From: a virus | Length of the DNA stretch: 64,000 nucleotides | Reading direction: 5' to 3' (one strand) | IMG/VR virus record: IMGVR_UViG_3300047655_000013 | Location: 1 to 64,000 of that record | Shown: positions 50,414 to 57,623 of the stretch, one piece after another | Position numbering within the stretch: the stretch's first letter is position 1 | Layout of the letters: each line of letters begins with the position of its first letter | Program-made: the position numbers and the translations under genes | The notes under the pieces: model-generated | What the model was told of the DNA's origin: nothing | Databases searched by the model: none | Seen by the model: only the letters and a program-made list of their open reading frames with translations

Positions 50414-50436
50414 TAAAAACGCCGCCGAAGCGGCAA
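50414..50436 (-). terminator. Terminator after tRNA-Gly
   Basis: GCCGC-TTCG-GCGGC followed by GTTTTTATT in the minus direction, about 30 bases after the tRNA 3' end. It separates the tRNA transcript from terminase. The remaining 190 bases to the terminase start show no gene and may hold a promoter or packaging site. Confidence 0.75.
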
Positions 50437-50465
50437 ACGTCGAGGAGTCGACGCGAGGAGATTGC

Positions 50466-50541
50466 TGGAGCGAACTGTCGGATTCGAACCGACGACCGAG
50501 TGCTTGGAAGGCACTCGCTCTGCCATCTGAGCTAAGTCCGC
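50466..50541 (-). tRNA. tRNA-Gly (anticodon UCC), CCA encoded
   Basis: Reads GCGGACT for the 5' acceptor strand and AGTTCGC for the 3' strand (one G-U pair), discriminator U, then an encoded CCA. D-arm TTAGCTCAGATGGCAGAGC, an AGTGC/GCACT anticodon stem with loop cTTCCAA, and GTTCGAATC in the T-arm are all normal. 73 nt before CCA. Confidence 0.92.
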
Positions 50542-50686
50542 GGATAGGTTGAGAGCGACCAGTGCTGATCCCTGGCTTGATGACCTCACTGGCGCACACC
50601 GATGTCTCAGCATGCCGCGTTACCGCCATCCGACGAACCGGGTGCGAGCCGGCATCCGTGCACAGTCAGCACCTGCGCATTCACTC

Positions 50687-50807
50687 TCATTGAAACCGCC
50701 AACCCGTTCGCCGCTCGGGCGCGCTTGGCCATCCAGGACGGCAGTCTGCGGTTTCAATGAAAGGGCTCGTTTCGTGAGCCGGTCGGCTTGCGCGTCCGCA
50801 AGCACCG
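50687..50807 (-). ncRNA. Structure-rich non-coding element upstream of tRNA
   Basis: Between the tRNA and the gene at 50973 there are about 430 bases without a convincing gene. It holds a perfect 13-bp stem (50687-50699 with 50748-50760) enclosing smaller pairings, a GGCTC/GAGCC hairpin (50764-50780), and a GCTTGCG/CGCAAGC hairpin with GGT/ACC extension (50781-50806). A further GGCCAGCC/GGCTGGCC pair lies near 50928-50966. It may be a structured RNA of the leftward transcript or a packaging or replication site. Strand is assumed. Confidence 0.4.
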
Positions 50808-50972
50808 TTGGGGCATAGCTTCTTGCCGGGATGGCATTTCATCACGCCCATGTGAATGGCGACCAACGCCGGATTTCAGGTCCGAGGTCTGCGACGGTTG
50901 GCATACCAAGCCATTCATATGGGCGGCCAGCCCGTAGTCAAGCTGCCGAGCCTATCGGCTGGCTGGCCGAAA

Positions 50973-51170
50973 TCAATGCCGTGTAGCGAACAACGCGTGG
51001 GCGCCTTCTTCCGGCGTCAGCCCAGCGCTGTAATAGCCCGCAAGCTGCTCGTAGACGCCGAGTGTCGGTTTCCATGGCACGACGATCAGGCCGGCATGCA
51101 AGGCGGCGTCGATCGCCGAGCGAGACCATTCACTCAACATGGCTTGCTCGGCCTCTGACAGGTCGTTCAT
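50973..51170 (-). CDS. Hypothetical helical protein, 65 aa
   Basis: Helical, with TLGVYEQLAGYYSAGLTPEEGAHALFA in the second half, a pattern common in uncharacterised phage proteins between Q and terminase. ATG chosen to overlap the upstream stop. Confidence 0.5.
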   Translation of the reverse strand: MNDLSEAEQAMLSEWSRSAIDAALHAGLIVVPWKPTLGVYEQLAGYYSAGLTPEEGAHALFATRH

Positions 51171-51448
51171 ACATATAGCTCGCGAGGATGCACGCCACGA
51201 GGCAATGCGAGGTGCTGCACTCGGCCATGTGCCCAGCAATACCCGACATTCAAGTCTCGCTCGGCCATGCGAGCCGCACTTTCGCTTCGGTACAGCTTAG
51301 GCTCACTATGCCACGCGGTTAGCTGCGTATCGTTCTGACCCATATACCGCCACCAGACGCACCATGGATAGTCATAGAGCCGCGCGCCGCAGTACTCACA
51401 GTGGCTTGCGTCTTCTGCGTTCTCGCGGGTACATCCAACGCATTTCAC
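51167..51448 (-). CDS. Zinc-ribbon protein, 93 aa
   Basis: GTG start overlapping the previous gene. CVGC and CEYC (residues 3-6 and 17-20) form a zinc knuckle pair at the N-terminus; the rest is Trp/Arg-rich (YPWCVWWRYM). A nucleic-acid-binding role is possible. Confidence 0.55.
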   Translation of the reverse strand: MKCVGCTRENAEDASHCEYCGARLYDYPWCVWWRYMGQNDTQLTAWHSEPKLYRSESAARMAERDLNVGYCWAHGRVQHLALPRGVHPRELYV

Positions 51449-51567
51449 TTCTGCAAAGCCCGAAGCGCATCGAGTTGAGCGATGTACCACGCCTTCAATG
51501 CCGGATCGAGGTTGCGCTGGCGCTCTACTGCTTGCTCCAGGCTGTCGATGATTTCTGCTGCAGTCAT
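51445..51567 (-). CDS. Small helical protein, 40 aa
   Basis: MTAAEIIDSLEQAVERQRN and DALRALQK form two amphipathic helices. Both ends overlap neighbours by four bases (ATGA and GTGA), which is the main support. Confidence 0.45.
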   Translation of the reverse strand: MTAAEIIDSLEQAVERQRNLDPALKAWYIAQLDALRALQK

Positions 51568-51803
51568 ACGAACAGGCTCTCCAAGGCTTCCCACGCAGCA
51601 CTTCGCGGCTTCGGCGCCGTTTCTTCAGCCAGAAATTCCGCAAACGATTTGGTCTGACGCTTCACTTCAGGTTCGATCCAGCGGCGCGGGAATTCGGGAA
51701 GAGGCGAGTTGGTGACGCGCTCACGTTGCTGGCGATTCTCCCGCGATTGCTTCGCCGACAAGATTTCCATCGGATCACGGTATGCGCGAGAAGCGAGGGC
51801 CAT
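51564..51803 (-). CDS. Hypothetical basic protein, 79 aa
   Basis: Arg/Gln-rich N-terminus (AKQSRENRQQRERV) and an acidic helical C-terminus. First gene after the leader terminator at 51821, so its expression should depend on read-through. Not recognised. Confidence 0.5.
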   Translation of the reverse strand: MALASRAYRDPMEILSAKQSRENRQQRERVTNSPLPEFPRRWIEPEVKRQTKSFAEFLAEETAPKPRSAAWEALESLFV

Positions 51804-51820
51804 TTGACGCCTGGAATGCA

Positions 51821-51842
51821 AAAAGCCCGCTAGTTAGGCGGG
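51821..51842 (-). terminator. Leader terminator (tR'-like)
   Basis: GCCCGCC/GGCGGGC-type stem (GCCCGC with GCGGGC) followed by CTTTTTGC in the minus direction. It lies about 150-170 bases after the promoter at 51999-52027 and before the first gene of the late operon, the layout of lambda tR'. Confidence 0.7.
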
Positions 51843-51998
51843 CTTATCAGTAAATTCTGGAGACGACTATCCAGCGAAAGCCGGAGTGAGCATTGGTATG
51901 ACTGCAAGTGGCTCGTGCTGGTTGTCAGGGGATTGCCGCTGGTTTTGCGGTAGCGCCTACCTGGCCGGACACGTAGCGGTTAATATTCGCTCGCCATT

Positions 51999-52027
51999 AG
52001 TATATGACGAAATTTAGGGGTATACAA
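51999..52027 (-). promoter_or_regulatory. Strong promoter, probable late promoter (pR'-like)
   Basis: Minus strand: -35 TTGTAT (52027-52022), 17-bp spacer, -10 TATACT (52004-51999). The expected start is near 51992. The transcript would be a leader of about 170 nt that ends at the terminator, with no gene in it. The block lies just after the Q-like gene. Confidence 0.6.
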
Positions 52028-52035
52028 TAATTATT

Positions 52036-52308
52036 TTACGCTGGAGAAATGGTCTTATCGATCAGCTTCATCGCGTCGTTCATTCGGACGGCAAGGTGTG
52101 GGATTGATTGATCCATCAGGATTTCGCGGATTTCCTGCAAGGCAACACGGCGAGACCGCTGCCAGGCATCCCAGGCCCATCTTATTTCGTCTCGCTCGTA
52201 ACCGAACTCTTCACTGCGGTTTGCCTTCATTTCTGCAAGGGCGGACGCTCGAAACATTTCCGGAACGTCGCTGACCCAATGATTCTCGAATTGCTCCCGA
52301 TCTGTCAT
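52036..52308 (-). CDS. Hypothetical protein after the Q-like gene, 90 aa
   Basis: Acidic and helical (MTDREQFENHWVSD, then EIRWAWDAWQRSRRVALQEIREI). A common Trp-containing helix of phage nin-region proteins. ATG overlaps the Q-like gene's stop. Confidence 0.5.
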   Translation of the reverse strand: MTDREQFENHWVSDVPEMFRASALAEMKANRSEEFGYERDEIRWAWDAWQRSRRVALQEIREILMDQSIPHLAVRMNDAMKLIDKTISPA

Positions 52309-52847
52309 GCCGCCTCCGCCGTTTCTTCAAACGCCCCAAACGCTTTCATTGCACCGACCCGATGAGAGGACACGGCGCCACGAAGGCATTCGAGGATGGT
52401 TTCATAGTCACGTTCGTGTTGCCTCCATGCGCCGGCGGCGAGCCTCGCCATGTGCGCCCGTTCATGTTCGCCGTACACGTGTACACCCGTCCCACTGCAC
52501 GACGGACATTCGCTGATGACGCCTCGCTTGTCCGTGATGACTGCGCGGCCACCGCACTTCCGGCAGTTGTCGTTCAACCATTCCTTAACAGCGGCATGGC
52601 ATAGCGTCTTGAGAACGTTCCTGCCGCGACGCGCATAGAAGCGCTCGCCGAGCAGATGAACGCACCGGCCGTAGACCGTGTGATCGTGCGCCCACTTCAG
52701 GCGCTCAAGCATCGCGCCGAGTTTGTCGCCTGACATGCCGCGCGCGGCGATGTAGTCAGCGTCAGTCGGCGCGGTATCGGACCATCGGAGATTTCCCGAA
52801 TTAACGGCCCGCGCTTCACGTCGTCGAAAACCCGAGAAACTTGTCAT
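52305..52847 (-). CDS. Q-like antitermination protein (zinc-binding)
   Basis: 180 aa. Zinc site C95/C98 and C114/C117 (CRKCGG, then CPSCSGTG), as in Q proteins of phages such as 82. The N-terminal helical part (DADYIAARG, LERLKWAHDHTVYG) and a C-terminal Arg/His helix fit a DNA/RNA-polymerase-binding role. It stands directly before the promoter-terminator pair it should act on. It could instead be an unrelated nin-region zinc protein; order favours Q. Confidence 0.6.
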   Translation of the reverse strand: MTSFSGFRRREARAVNSGNLRWSDTAPTDADYIAARGMSGDKLGAMLERLKWAHDHTVYGRCVHLLGERFYARRGRNVLKTLCHAAVKEWLNDNCRKCGGRAVITDKRGVISECPSCSGTGVHVYGEHERAHMARLAAGAWRQHERDYETILECLRGAVSSHRVGAMKAFGAFEETAEAA

Positions 52848-52963
52848 TTGAACCCCGCAGCACGATATCTAGTTGGACCCAACAAGCCGTACACAACCGG
52901 TTGCGATATTCTACCAAAAACTAAGGACAACTACAATTATTTAGTTCTGTCAACAGTCAATTT

Positions 52964-53200
52964 TCATTGATCTTCGTGCCCCGTCAAGTTGATAAACCGA
53001 TAGTCCACTCCGCCAGTCCGTTCGCGCTCCAATTCCTCCATCCCCTCCTTCAACTCACCGAACAGGTCCCGCTCGGGGGAGTCGCGGTGTTTGCGGCGAT
53101 GAAATGTTGGCGGCGGCACACGATGCACACGCATCAGCACAACCATCGTGAGCAAGCCGAAGGTGAGGGCGCCTGTTAGGTAGGCTAGGATGTAGAGCAT
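52964..53200 (-). CDS. Membrane protein with cytoplasmic tail, 78 aa
   Basis: One N-terminal transmembrane helix (ILAYLTGALTFGLLTMVVLM), then a basic/acidic charged tail (RRKHRDSPERDL, EELERERTGG). Function unknown. It overlaps the upstream gene by 16 bases. About 115 bases of unassigned DNA separate it from Q. Confidence 0.5.
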   Translation of the reverse strand: MLYILAYLTGALTFGLLTMVVLMRVHRVPPPTFHRRKHRDSPERDLFGELKEGMEELERERTGGVDYRFINLTGHEDQ

Positions 53201-53370
53201 ATGTCCCTCGGGTCGGTGACTCGCATCAGACGCCAGAAATAGGCTATTCGTATGGCACTATCCAGAGTTGGCGAATGAAATGCCGCTTGGCCGGGGAAGC
53301 GTACCCACCACATCGGATCGCCGTATTTGCGCGTCATGCCAGCGCGCGGCTTTACTGTTTGCAGGTTCAT
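53185..53370 (-). CDS. Hypothetical protein, 61 aa
   Basis: MNLQTVKPRAGMTRKYGDPMWWVRFPGQ begins a small beta/alpha protein with an AIRIAYFWRLMR helix. Similar short proteins occur in Burkholderia phages, function unknown. Confidence 0.5.
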   Translation of the reverse strand: MNLQTVKPRAGMTRKYGDPMWWVRFPGQAAFHSPTLDSAIRIAYFWRLMRVTDPRDICSTS

Positions 53371-53558
53371 AGTGCCCTCCCATTCGGCACGCATGACAGG
53401 GCGGGCGAGTTGCCGTTATAGCCGCCGTCCTTGACTAGAACGCAATGCGCCCATGCCGTGTCGAATTCCTGATAGCCTTTGTCGTCTGCCCTAGTCCGGT
53501 CTGAGCAACCTCCCAAGATGAGCGTCAGATACAGTGAAACGGCGATTGCGTTTTTCAT
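53367..53558 (-). CDS. Small lipoprotein, 63 aa
   Basis: Signal peptide with lipobox LGGC (Cys18), then a short mature part with two further Cys residues (AHCVLV, LSCVPN) that could form a disulfide. Likely anchored in the inner or outer membrane. A superinfection-exclusion or periplasmic role is possible. Confidence 0.55.
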   Translation of the reverse strand: MKNAIAVSLYLTLILGGCSDRTRADDKGYQEFDTAWAHCVLVKDGGYNGNSPALSCVPNGRAL

Positions 53559-53845
53559 GCTGACCCCTTGGAGATCTCTGAATCGATATAAGAATCAGCA
53601 TCCTCTTCCGTCAGCAGATACAAGGCGCCATCTTCTCCCTCGCAATCAATCCAACATCCTGCCGCCGGACCTTCGGCGTCCAAGCATGCGCGGCGGTTAA
53701 TGCTGCGGAGATAGCAATAGCGCGCCGCATCAGCTCGCAACGCCCGAACCTCGACGATAAGAGCGAGGACGGTTGCTCCAGATACCGGAGCGCCCGGTAA
53801 TTTGCTGGAGTTGATTAGCCTCTCCAGTTCTTCGAGATTGGTCAT
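53555..53845 (-). CDS. Hypothetical phage protein, 96 aa
   Basis: Begins with a helix (TNLEELERLINSSKLPG), then VLALIVEVRALRADAARYCYLRS and a C-terminal EGEDGALYLLTEEDADSYID. This ead/Ea22-like motif order recurs in phage accessory proteins. Overlaps both neighbours by four bases. Confidence 0.5.
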   Translation of the reverse strand: MTNLEELERLINSSKLPGAPVSGATVLALIVEVRALRADAARYCYLRSINRRACLDAEGPAAGCWIDCEGEDGALYLLTEEDADSYIDSEISKGSA

Positions 53846-53973
53846 GCCGACCTCGGATAGTTGATAAGGAGAAGGAGGATGAGTGGCCACCCTGTTTGCG
53901 TCCAGTGGATGCCGATCACGACCAATAGCATGATCACGATGTTTTCGATTACTGCCCATGCGTAGTCGGTCAT
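53842..53973 (-). CDS. Membrane miniprotein, 43 aa
   Basis: Two hydrophobic stretches (IENIVIMLLVVIGIHW and WPLILLLLI). Both ends overlap neighbours by four bases. Function unknown. Confidence 0.45.
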   Translation of the reverse strand: MTDYAWAVIENIVIMLLVVIGIHWTQTGWPLILLLLINYPRSA

Positions 53974-54158
53974 CTGGTCTCCGCATCATGAATGCACACA
54001 TAATCGACCTGCTGATATGTGCGCTGAAGTTTCCCGGCGACAGCTTGACCCGCGGCCTCACACGCATTTTGTTGATAGAAGCGCGCGTTGGTGATGGCAA
54101 TATCGTCGTTATGCGACATCATCCCGGCGTGAATCATGACTAGCAAAATCCAGTTCAT
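53970..54158 (-). CDS. Small exported or membrane protein, 62 aa
   Basis: Hydrophobic N-terminus (NWILLVMIHAGMM) and a polar body with two Cys (NACEAAG, YVCIHD). Looks like a short signal-anchored periplasmic protein. Overlaps NinG by four bases. Confidence 0.45.
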   Translation of the reverse strand: MNWILLVMIHAGMMSHNDDIAITNARFYQQNACEAAGQAVAGKLQRTYQQVDYVCIHDAETR

Positions 54159-54754
54159 TCCACCATCTCCAGTTGATTGACTTCGTTTGCCTTCTTCATC
54201 CGCCGGACCTCGGCGCGGTAGTACGCTTTCATTTCGACGATCTCGGGGATAGTTAGCTTTAGCGGCTCTTGCGGGCCTTCCAGTCGCTCGACTTCGGCGA
54301 GACCAATTTTCTTGACCAGATTGACGCGATATGCGACCAGGAAGCCGGATTGATGACGGTTGCATGGCAAACACTGCTTATGGACGTTGGCCGCGTCGAA
54401 ACGAATAGCAGGGCTGGAACCTCGAGACAAATAATGCCCCGCGTCCCATTGACCTTGCCACGATGCCGGGCGGCCGCACGAGATGCATGGTAATTCTGCA
54501 TCCCGACCACGCACCCATGCGTTGAACGCCGCCTGCAATTCCTTCAGATGCTCCCCGCGAGTCTTGACCTTCTCAAGAGCGGCGCGGAGGGATTTCTTTT
54601 CTTCGCGCTTGGCTCGCGCTTCTTTCTGTGCCCGCTGTTTCGCTGACCATGCTTGAGCGCAAGCGGGCGAGCAGGCAAACTGAAGCGTCCGTTGCGGAAC
54701 GAAAACAACGGGGCACATGCGGCACTTCTTGGGTTTGTGCGAGGCGCGCATCAT
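54155..54754 (-). CDS. ninG: NinG/Rap-type recombination nuclease
   Basis: 199 aa. N-terminal zinc finger (CRMCPVVF, then CSPACAQAW), a basic helix, and an HNH-like C-terminal half (CISCGRPASWQGQWDAGHYLSR, CLPCNRHQSG) typical of lambda NinG (Rap), a structure-specific nuclease that cuts recombination intermediates. Sits in the nin-like region beside DUF1367 and NinI-like genes. Confidence 0.88.
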   Translation of the reverse strand: MMRASHKPKKCRMCPVVFVPQRTLQFACSPACAQAWSAKQRAQKEARAKREEKKSLRAALEKVKTRGEHLKELQAAFNAWVRGRDAELPCISCGRPASWQGQWDAGHYLSRGSSPAIRFDAANVHKQCLPCNRHQSGFLVAYRVNLVKKIGLAEVERLEGPQEPLKLTIPEIVEMKAYYRAEVRRMKKANEVNQLEMVE

Positions 54755-55224
54755 TGCTCGAACTCCACCAAAACAGCCTCCACCGTTCTCTCCCGGCCTT
54801 CGTCGTTCAAATGTGGCCATAGATATCGATAGGCCTGCGGCGAACGAATGAATGCCTTGATACCTTCGTGGACGTCATGGAATTCGACATCGTCCAAAGC
54901 CTCGTAAGCGATCGACTTCGGGAGCGCCACTAGTGAACCATCCGGACCTGGGACGAAATCGCAATGACCCGCACCAGTTTCTAGCCACTTGCGCATGTGC
55001 TCGGCATCGTCAAACACTTCCTGCGTGGCGAAGAACGCGCCAAGCATTGCAAAATGGAGGCGATGAAATTTGGCGCTGCGCGGAATCTTGAAATCGAACG
55101 CGAGCGTCTGGCCCGGCCGCAGATTGGCCAACTTAGTGCGAAATCGCCCGTAGGCGCGTTCGTCCTTTTCGGTCAGGCCGGCGAGCTTGCCGCTCTCGTC
55201 TATCTGGAGGATGACTTTGCTCAT
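54751..55224 (-). CDS. DUF1367-type phage protein
   Basis: 157 aa. RPGQTLAFDFKIPRSAKFHR, then LHFAMLGAFFATQEVFDD and the C-terminal YRYLWPHL match DUF1367, a nin-region protein near ninG. Function unknown; a DNA-metabolism link is inferred from its neighbours. Confidence 0.75.
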   Translation of the reverse strand: MSKVILQIDESGKLAGLTEKDERAYGRFRTKLANLRPGQTLAFDFKIPRSAKFHRLHFAMLGAFFATQEVFDDAEHMRKWLETGAGHCDFVPGPDGSLVALPKSIAYEALDDVEFHDVHEGIKAFIRSPQAYRYLWPHLNDEGRERTVEAVLVEFEQ

Positions 55225-55949
55225 TGGTCGGACCACTCCAGTTTCTGCGGAAGCGGCGGAATCGTCTCCAGCGTCTCCAGGTTGATGAATGTGAAATACC
55301 CGTCCCGGAACACAGCGCCCGTGTCGATGTGATAGACGTTCCCCAACACAGCAGGGCGCTTGAGCGGCGTGTGTCCCACAATCACCGCGCGCACATCGGA
55401 AACGCCCGAATGGTCCTCAGATTGGATTCGGTTGCGATCCCACAGGCAATGATTCGTGATTGCCTTGAGTTTGTTGTTGCTCGTGACCTTTGAAAACTGA
55501 TCAACCATCTGCGCCCAAGTTTCGCCGGCCACATCTGCATGCACGATGCCGATCATCCCCTCGGCCGTGTCAACTTCGATGGCGTAGGGCAGCGTCGCCA
55601 GGTTAAGCGCATATTCGTTCTGCTCGTGAGGCGTCGTGCCGATCAGCCACGCCCCGCCGTTGGCCGCGTAGTGGTGGGGGTCGCGGTTGCCGGGATCGAC
55701 GTATCTTATTGCCATATCCTCATGATTCCCCTGCACGGCGTGAAACCACGGCTTGGCAATCCATTCAAGACACAATTCGGAATCCGGGCCGCGGTCGACC
55801 AGATCGCCGACGCTAAAAAGTCGGTCAACCGCTGGGTCAAAGCCGATACCGTCAAGAGCGATTTGCAGCGATTTGAAACATCCATGGATATCGCCGACGG
55901 CGAAATCGCGGCCGACAGTGTTGCGCTCGAAGTGTTTGACGAAGTTCAT
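55221..55949 (-). CDS. NinI-like Ser/Thr protein phosphatase
   Basis: 242 aa. Metallophosphatase signature: GDIHGCF (motif I), GDLVDRGPDS (II), GNHED (III), then the later His (H in IVHADVAG and VGHTPLKRP). The same fold as lambda NinI/lambda-phosphatase, two-metal catalysis. It may dephosphorylate host or phage proteins. Confidence 0.9.
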   Translation of the reverse strand: MNFVKHFERNTVGRDFAVGDIHGCFKSLQIALDGIGFDPAVDRLFSVGDLVDRGPDSELCLEWIAKPWFHAVQGNHEDMAIRYVDPGNRDPHHYAANGGAWLIGTTPHEQNEYALNLATLPYAIEVDTAEGMIGIVHADVAGETWAQMVDQFSKVTSNNKLKAITNHCLWDRNRIQSEDHSGVSDVRAVIVGHTPLKRPAVLGNVYHIDTGAVFRDGYFTFINLETLETIPPLPQKLEWSDQ

Positions 55950-56023
55950 GCCAACACCACCCAACAGCAAAGGAAAACACCGAACCACAGAAATCCCGTA
56001 TCGGTGACGCCGTGAATATTCAT
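55946..56023 (-). CDS. Tiny membrane peptide, 25 aa
   Basis: MNIHGVTDTGFLWFG leads into a hydrophobic run (VFLCCWVVLA). Overlaps the phosphatase start by four bases. Weak support. Confidence 0.3.
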   Translation of the reverse strand: MNIHGVTDTGFLWFGVFLCCWVVLA

Positions 56024-56095
56024 TTAGGCCGCTACTGCAGCGAGCCCGATGCCAAGACCGGCGGTGATGAGACGGCGGATTTTGGATTGGTTCAC
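56024..56095 (-). CDS. Tiny hydrophobic peptide, 23 aa
   Basis: GTG start overlapping the previous stop; a basic N-terminus (NQSKIRRL) then a hydrophobic Gly/Ala/Leu helix. Could be a membrane miniprotein. Weak support. Confidence 0.3.
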   Translation of the reverse strand: MNQSKIRRLITAGLGIGLAAVAA

Positions 56096-56409
56096 GCTTC
56101 CTCCGGAACAAGGTCGGCCAGATGAAACACCTCCAACCCTAACTTGTCGGCAACCATGCGCTCGATCTTCGCGCCGAAGGATTCGGTCCAGCCGGGCAGG
56201 AGACAAATTGCCGTGCAACCCTTCATCGCCAGCAGATCAGCCGCGATGCAATCGAGCCAGTTCGCCGCTTCATCAGGGTTGATCTCGACTGGATTCACGA
56301 CTTCCCATCGCATGTTGCGCAAGCGGACTGCCGTTCGATTGAACAAGGGGAAGTTGAGGCGCGGAATATCGCTCATCGGCCCGCTGATGTAGATCTTGCC
56401 TTTAGTCAC
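56092..56409 (-). CDS. DUF4406-type nucleoside deoxyribosyltransferase-like protein
   Basis: 105 aa. IYISGPMSDIPRLNFPLFN, then CIAADLLAMKGCTAICLLPGW and ESFGAKIE are the DUF4406 pattern, related to nucleoside 2-deoxyribosyltransferases. The glycosidic reaction is not proved here. GTG with an aaggaggctt ribosome site. Confidence 0.8.
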   Translation of the reverse strand: MTKGKIYISGPMSDIPRLNFPLFNRTAVRLRNMRWEVVNPVEINPDEAANWLDCIAADLLAMKGCTAICLLPGWTESFGAKIERMVADKLGLEVFHLADLVPEEA

Positions 56410-56599
56410 ACAAGCCTCCTTCGCTTTCCTCAACCGTTGCCACCGCCGGCCCATCAGCGCACAGCGTGGCCCGAATGGCGCGCTGCTGAAGCTCGATCGC
56501 AAGCCTCTTGAATCGGTCAAGGCTGCAATGGATCCCGGCGCCGCCCATTAATTCGATGATCTCGGCAGTCGTATAGCCGATGACGGTTGTCGTAGTCAT
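56402..56599 (-). CDS. Hypothetical protein, 65 aa
   Basis: A small helical protein (TTAEIIELMGGAGIHCSLDR and RLAIELQQRAIRA). No family. It overlaps the genes on both sides. Confidence 0.5.
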   Translation of the reverse strand: MTTTTVIGYTTAEIIELMGGAGIHCSLDRFKRLAIELQQRAIRATLCADGPAVATVEESEGGLCD

Positions 56600-57138
56600 A
56601 CAGTCTCCAGTTCATCATGCAGATGAATCACCATGTCTTGCTTATAGACTCGGCCTTTCGTTCCGGCGGGTGCGGAGACCTGACCGGAAGCCGTGGCGAA
56701 TGGGTTGACCATTTTTCTCCCGACCTTCTGGCCTTTGGATGCGAAGGGCTTTGGCAGATCAGGCATACCGTTGGCGATTCCCCATTTGGGAGCCCATTTG
56801 CCCGCACCCGGAGGCGGCTCCCATCCAGCGATGCGAAACTCGTCCCGATAAAGGCTCTTCAGGTTTTCGACGGCGCGATATTTGATGCCGAGACGCTTCC
56901 CGATTTCTCGCGAGGTCAGCGCGATCTCCGTCTCGAGCAACTTCAGCATCCGGTCAAGGCCCGGACGAACCTTAACGACACCGGCCAGCGGGCGCGACAG
57001 CCCCTCTATGCGCGCAGTCCGCCGCACTGATGCGGGAGTGTGACGCGGGAAAAGTGCCATCAGTTCGGCGCAAGAAGAAGCGGTCGCGTATTGATCACGC
57101 AACAAGGTGATTTCCGTTGTGAGCCAGTCGTTTTTCAC
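56596..57138 (-). CDS. DNA-binding protein with SANT/HTH-like N-terminus
   Basis: 180 aa. DWLTTEITLLRDQYATASSC followed by TPASVRRTARIEG looks like a SANT or GcrA-like unit; a second segment (LTSREIGKRLGIKYRAVENL) is a winged-helix HTH. The tail is basic (KGQKVGRKMVNPF). A regulator of phage transcription or replication is likely, unproven. Confidence 0.6.
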   Translation of the reverse strand: MKNDWLTTEITLLRDQYATASSCAELMALFPRHTPASVRRTARIEGLSRPLAGVVKVRPGLDRMLKLLETEIALTSREIGKRLGIKYRAVENLKSLYRDEFRIAGWEPPPGAGKWAPKWGIANGMPDLPKPFASKGQKVGRKMVNPFATASGQVSAPAGTKGRVYKQDMVIHLHDELETV

Positions 57139-57623
57139 GCGGCCTCCTTTGCCTGAAAATCCGCGTACACGTCGCCGCTTTTGACGCGCCCGATGATCGT
57201 GTTCGCCGCCTTGCGCAGTTCACTGCGGTCAGCAATTGCAAGCTGCTGGTCATGAACGCTCAACGCGATTTTCAAAGCGGCAATCGCCTCGGCGTCCAAT
57301 GCGTAGCTGCCAGTGCTTTCGGCCCGACGCATCGCGCGCATCATGCCGATCATCGCGGCCTTGATGTCTTCGATGTACTCGACGCCAATTCCCTGCTCAC
57401 AGAGGATCAGGGCCATGTTGAGATTGCCGGCAAGGTCGTACCACGATTCGCTAGTCGGACAGCGCATTAGAGCTTCAAAAGACATGTGATGACCGAGCGC
57501 TATTTCGGTCTGACGCTGTTCGTTGAGCGGCTTTGCATCCATCCGGCGTTCATTGGCGGTGACGGCACGCTCGAGCCAACGATTCGGGTTGTAGCGCTTG
57601 CGAGGTTTTTTGTTGTCAGCCAT
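57135..57623 (-). CDS. Conserved phage helical protein, 162 aa
   Basis: Basic N-terminus (KKPRKRYNPNRWLERAV), a mostly helical middle (MALILCEQGIGVEYIEDIK), and a C-terminal Lys/Arg helix. Located directly downstream of the DnaC-like loader in the replication block. It may be a replication accessory; no family recognised. Confidence 0.5.
   Translation of the reverse strand: MADNKKPRKRYNPNRWLERAVTANERRMDAKPLNEQRQTEIALGHHMSFEALMRCPTSESWYDLAGNLNMALILCEQGIGVEYIEDIKAAMIGMMRAMRRAESTGSYALDAEAIAALKIALSVHDQQLAIADRSELRKAANTIIGRVKSGDVYADFQAKEAA

Noticed and set aside
50549-51158. Several frames in the structured region after the tRNA
   Set aside because: No ribosome site, odd composition, and they cross the inverted repeats; treated as non-coding.
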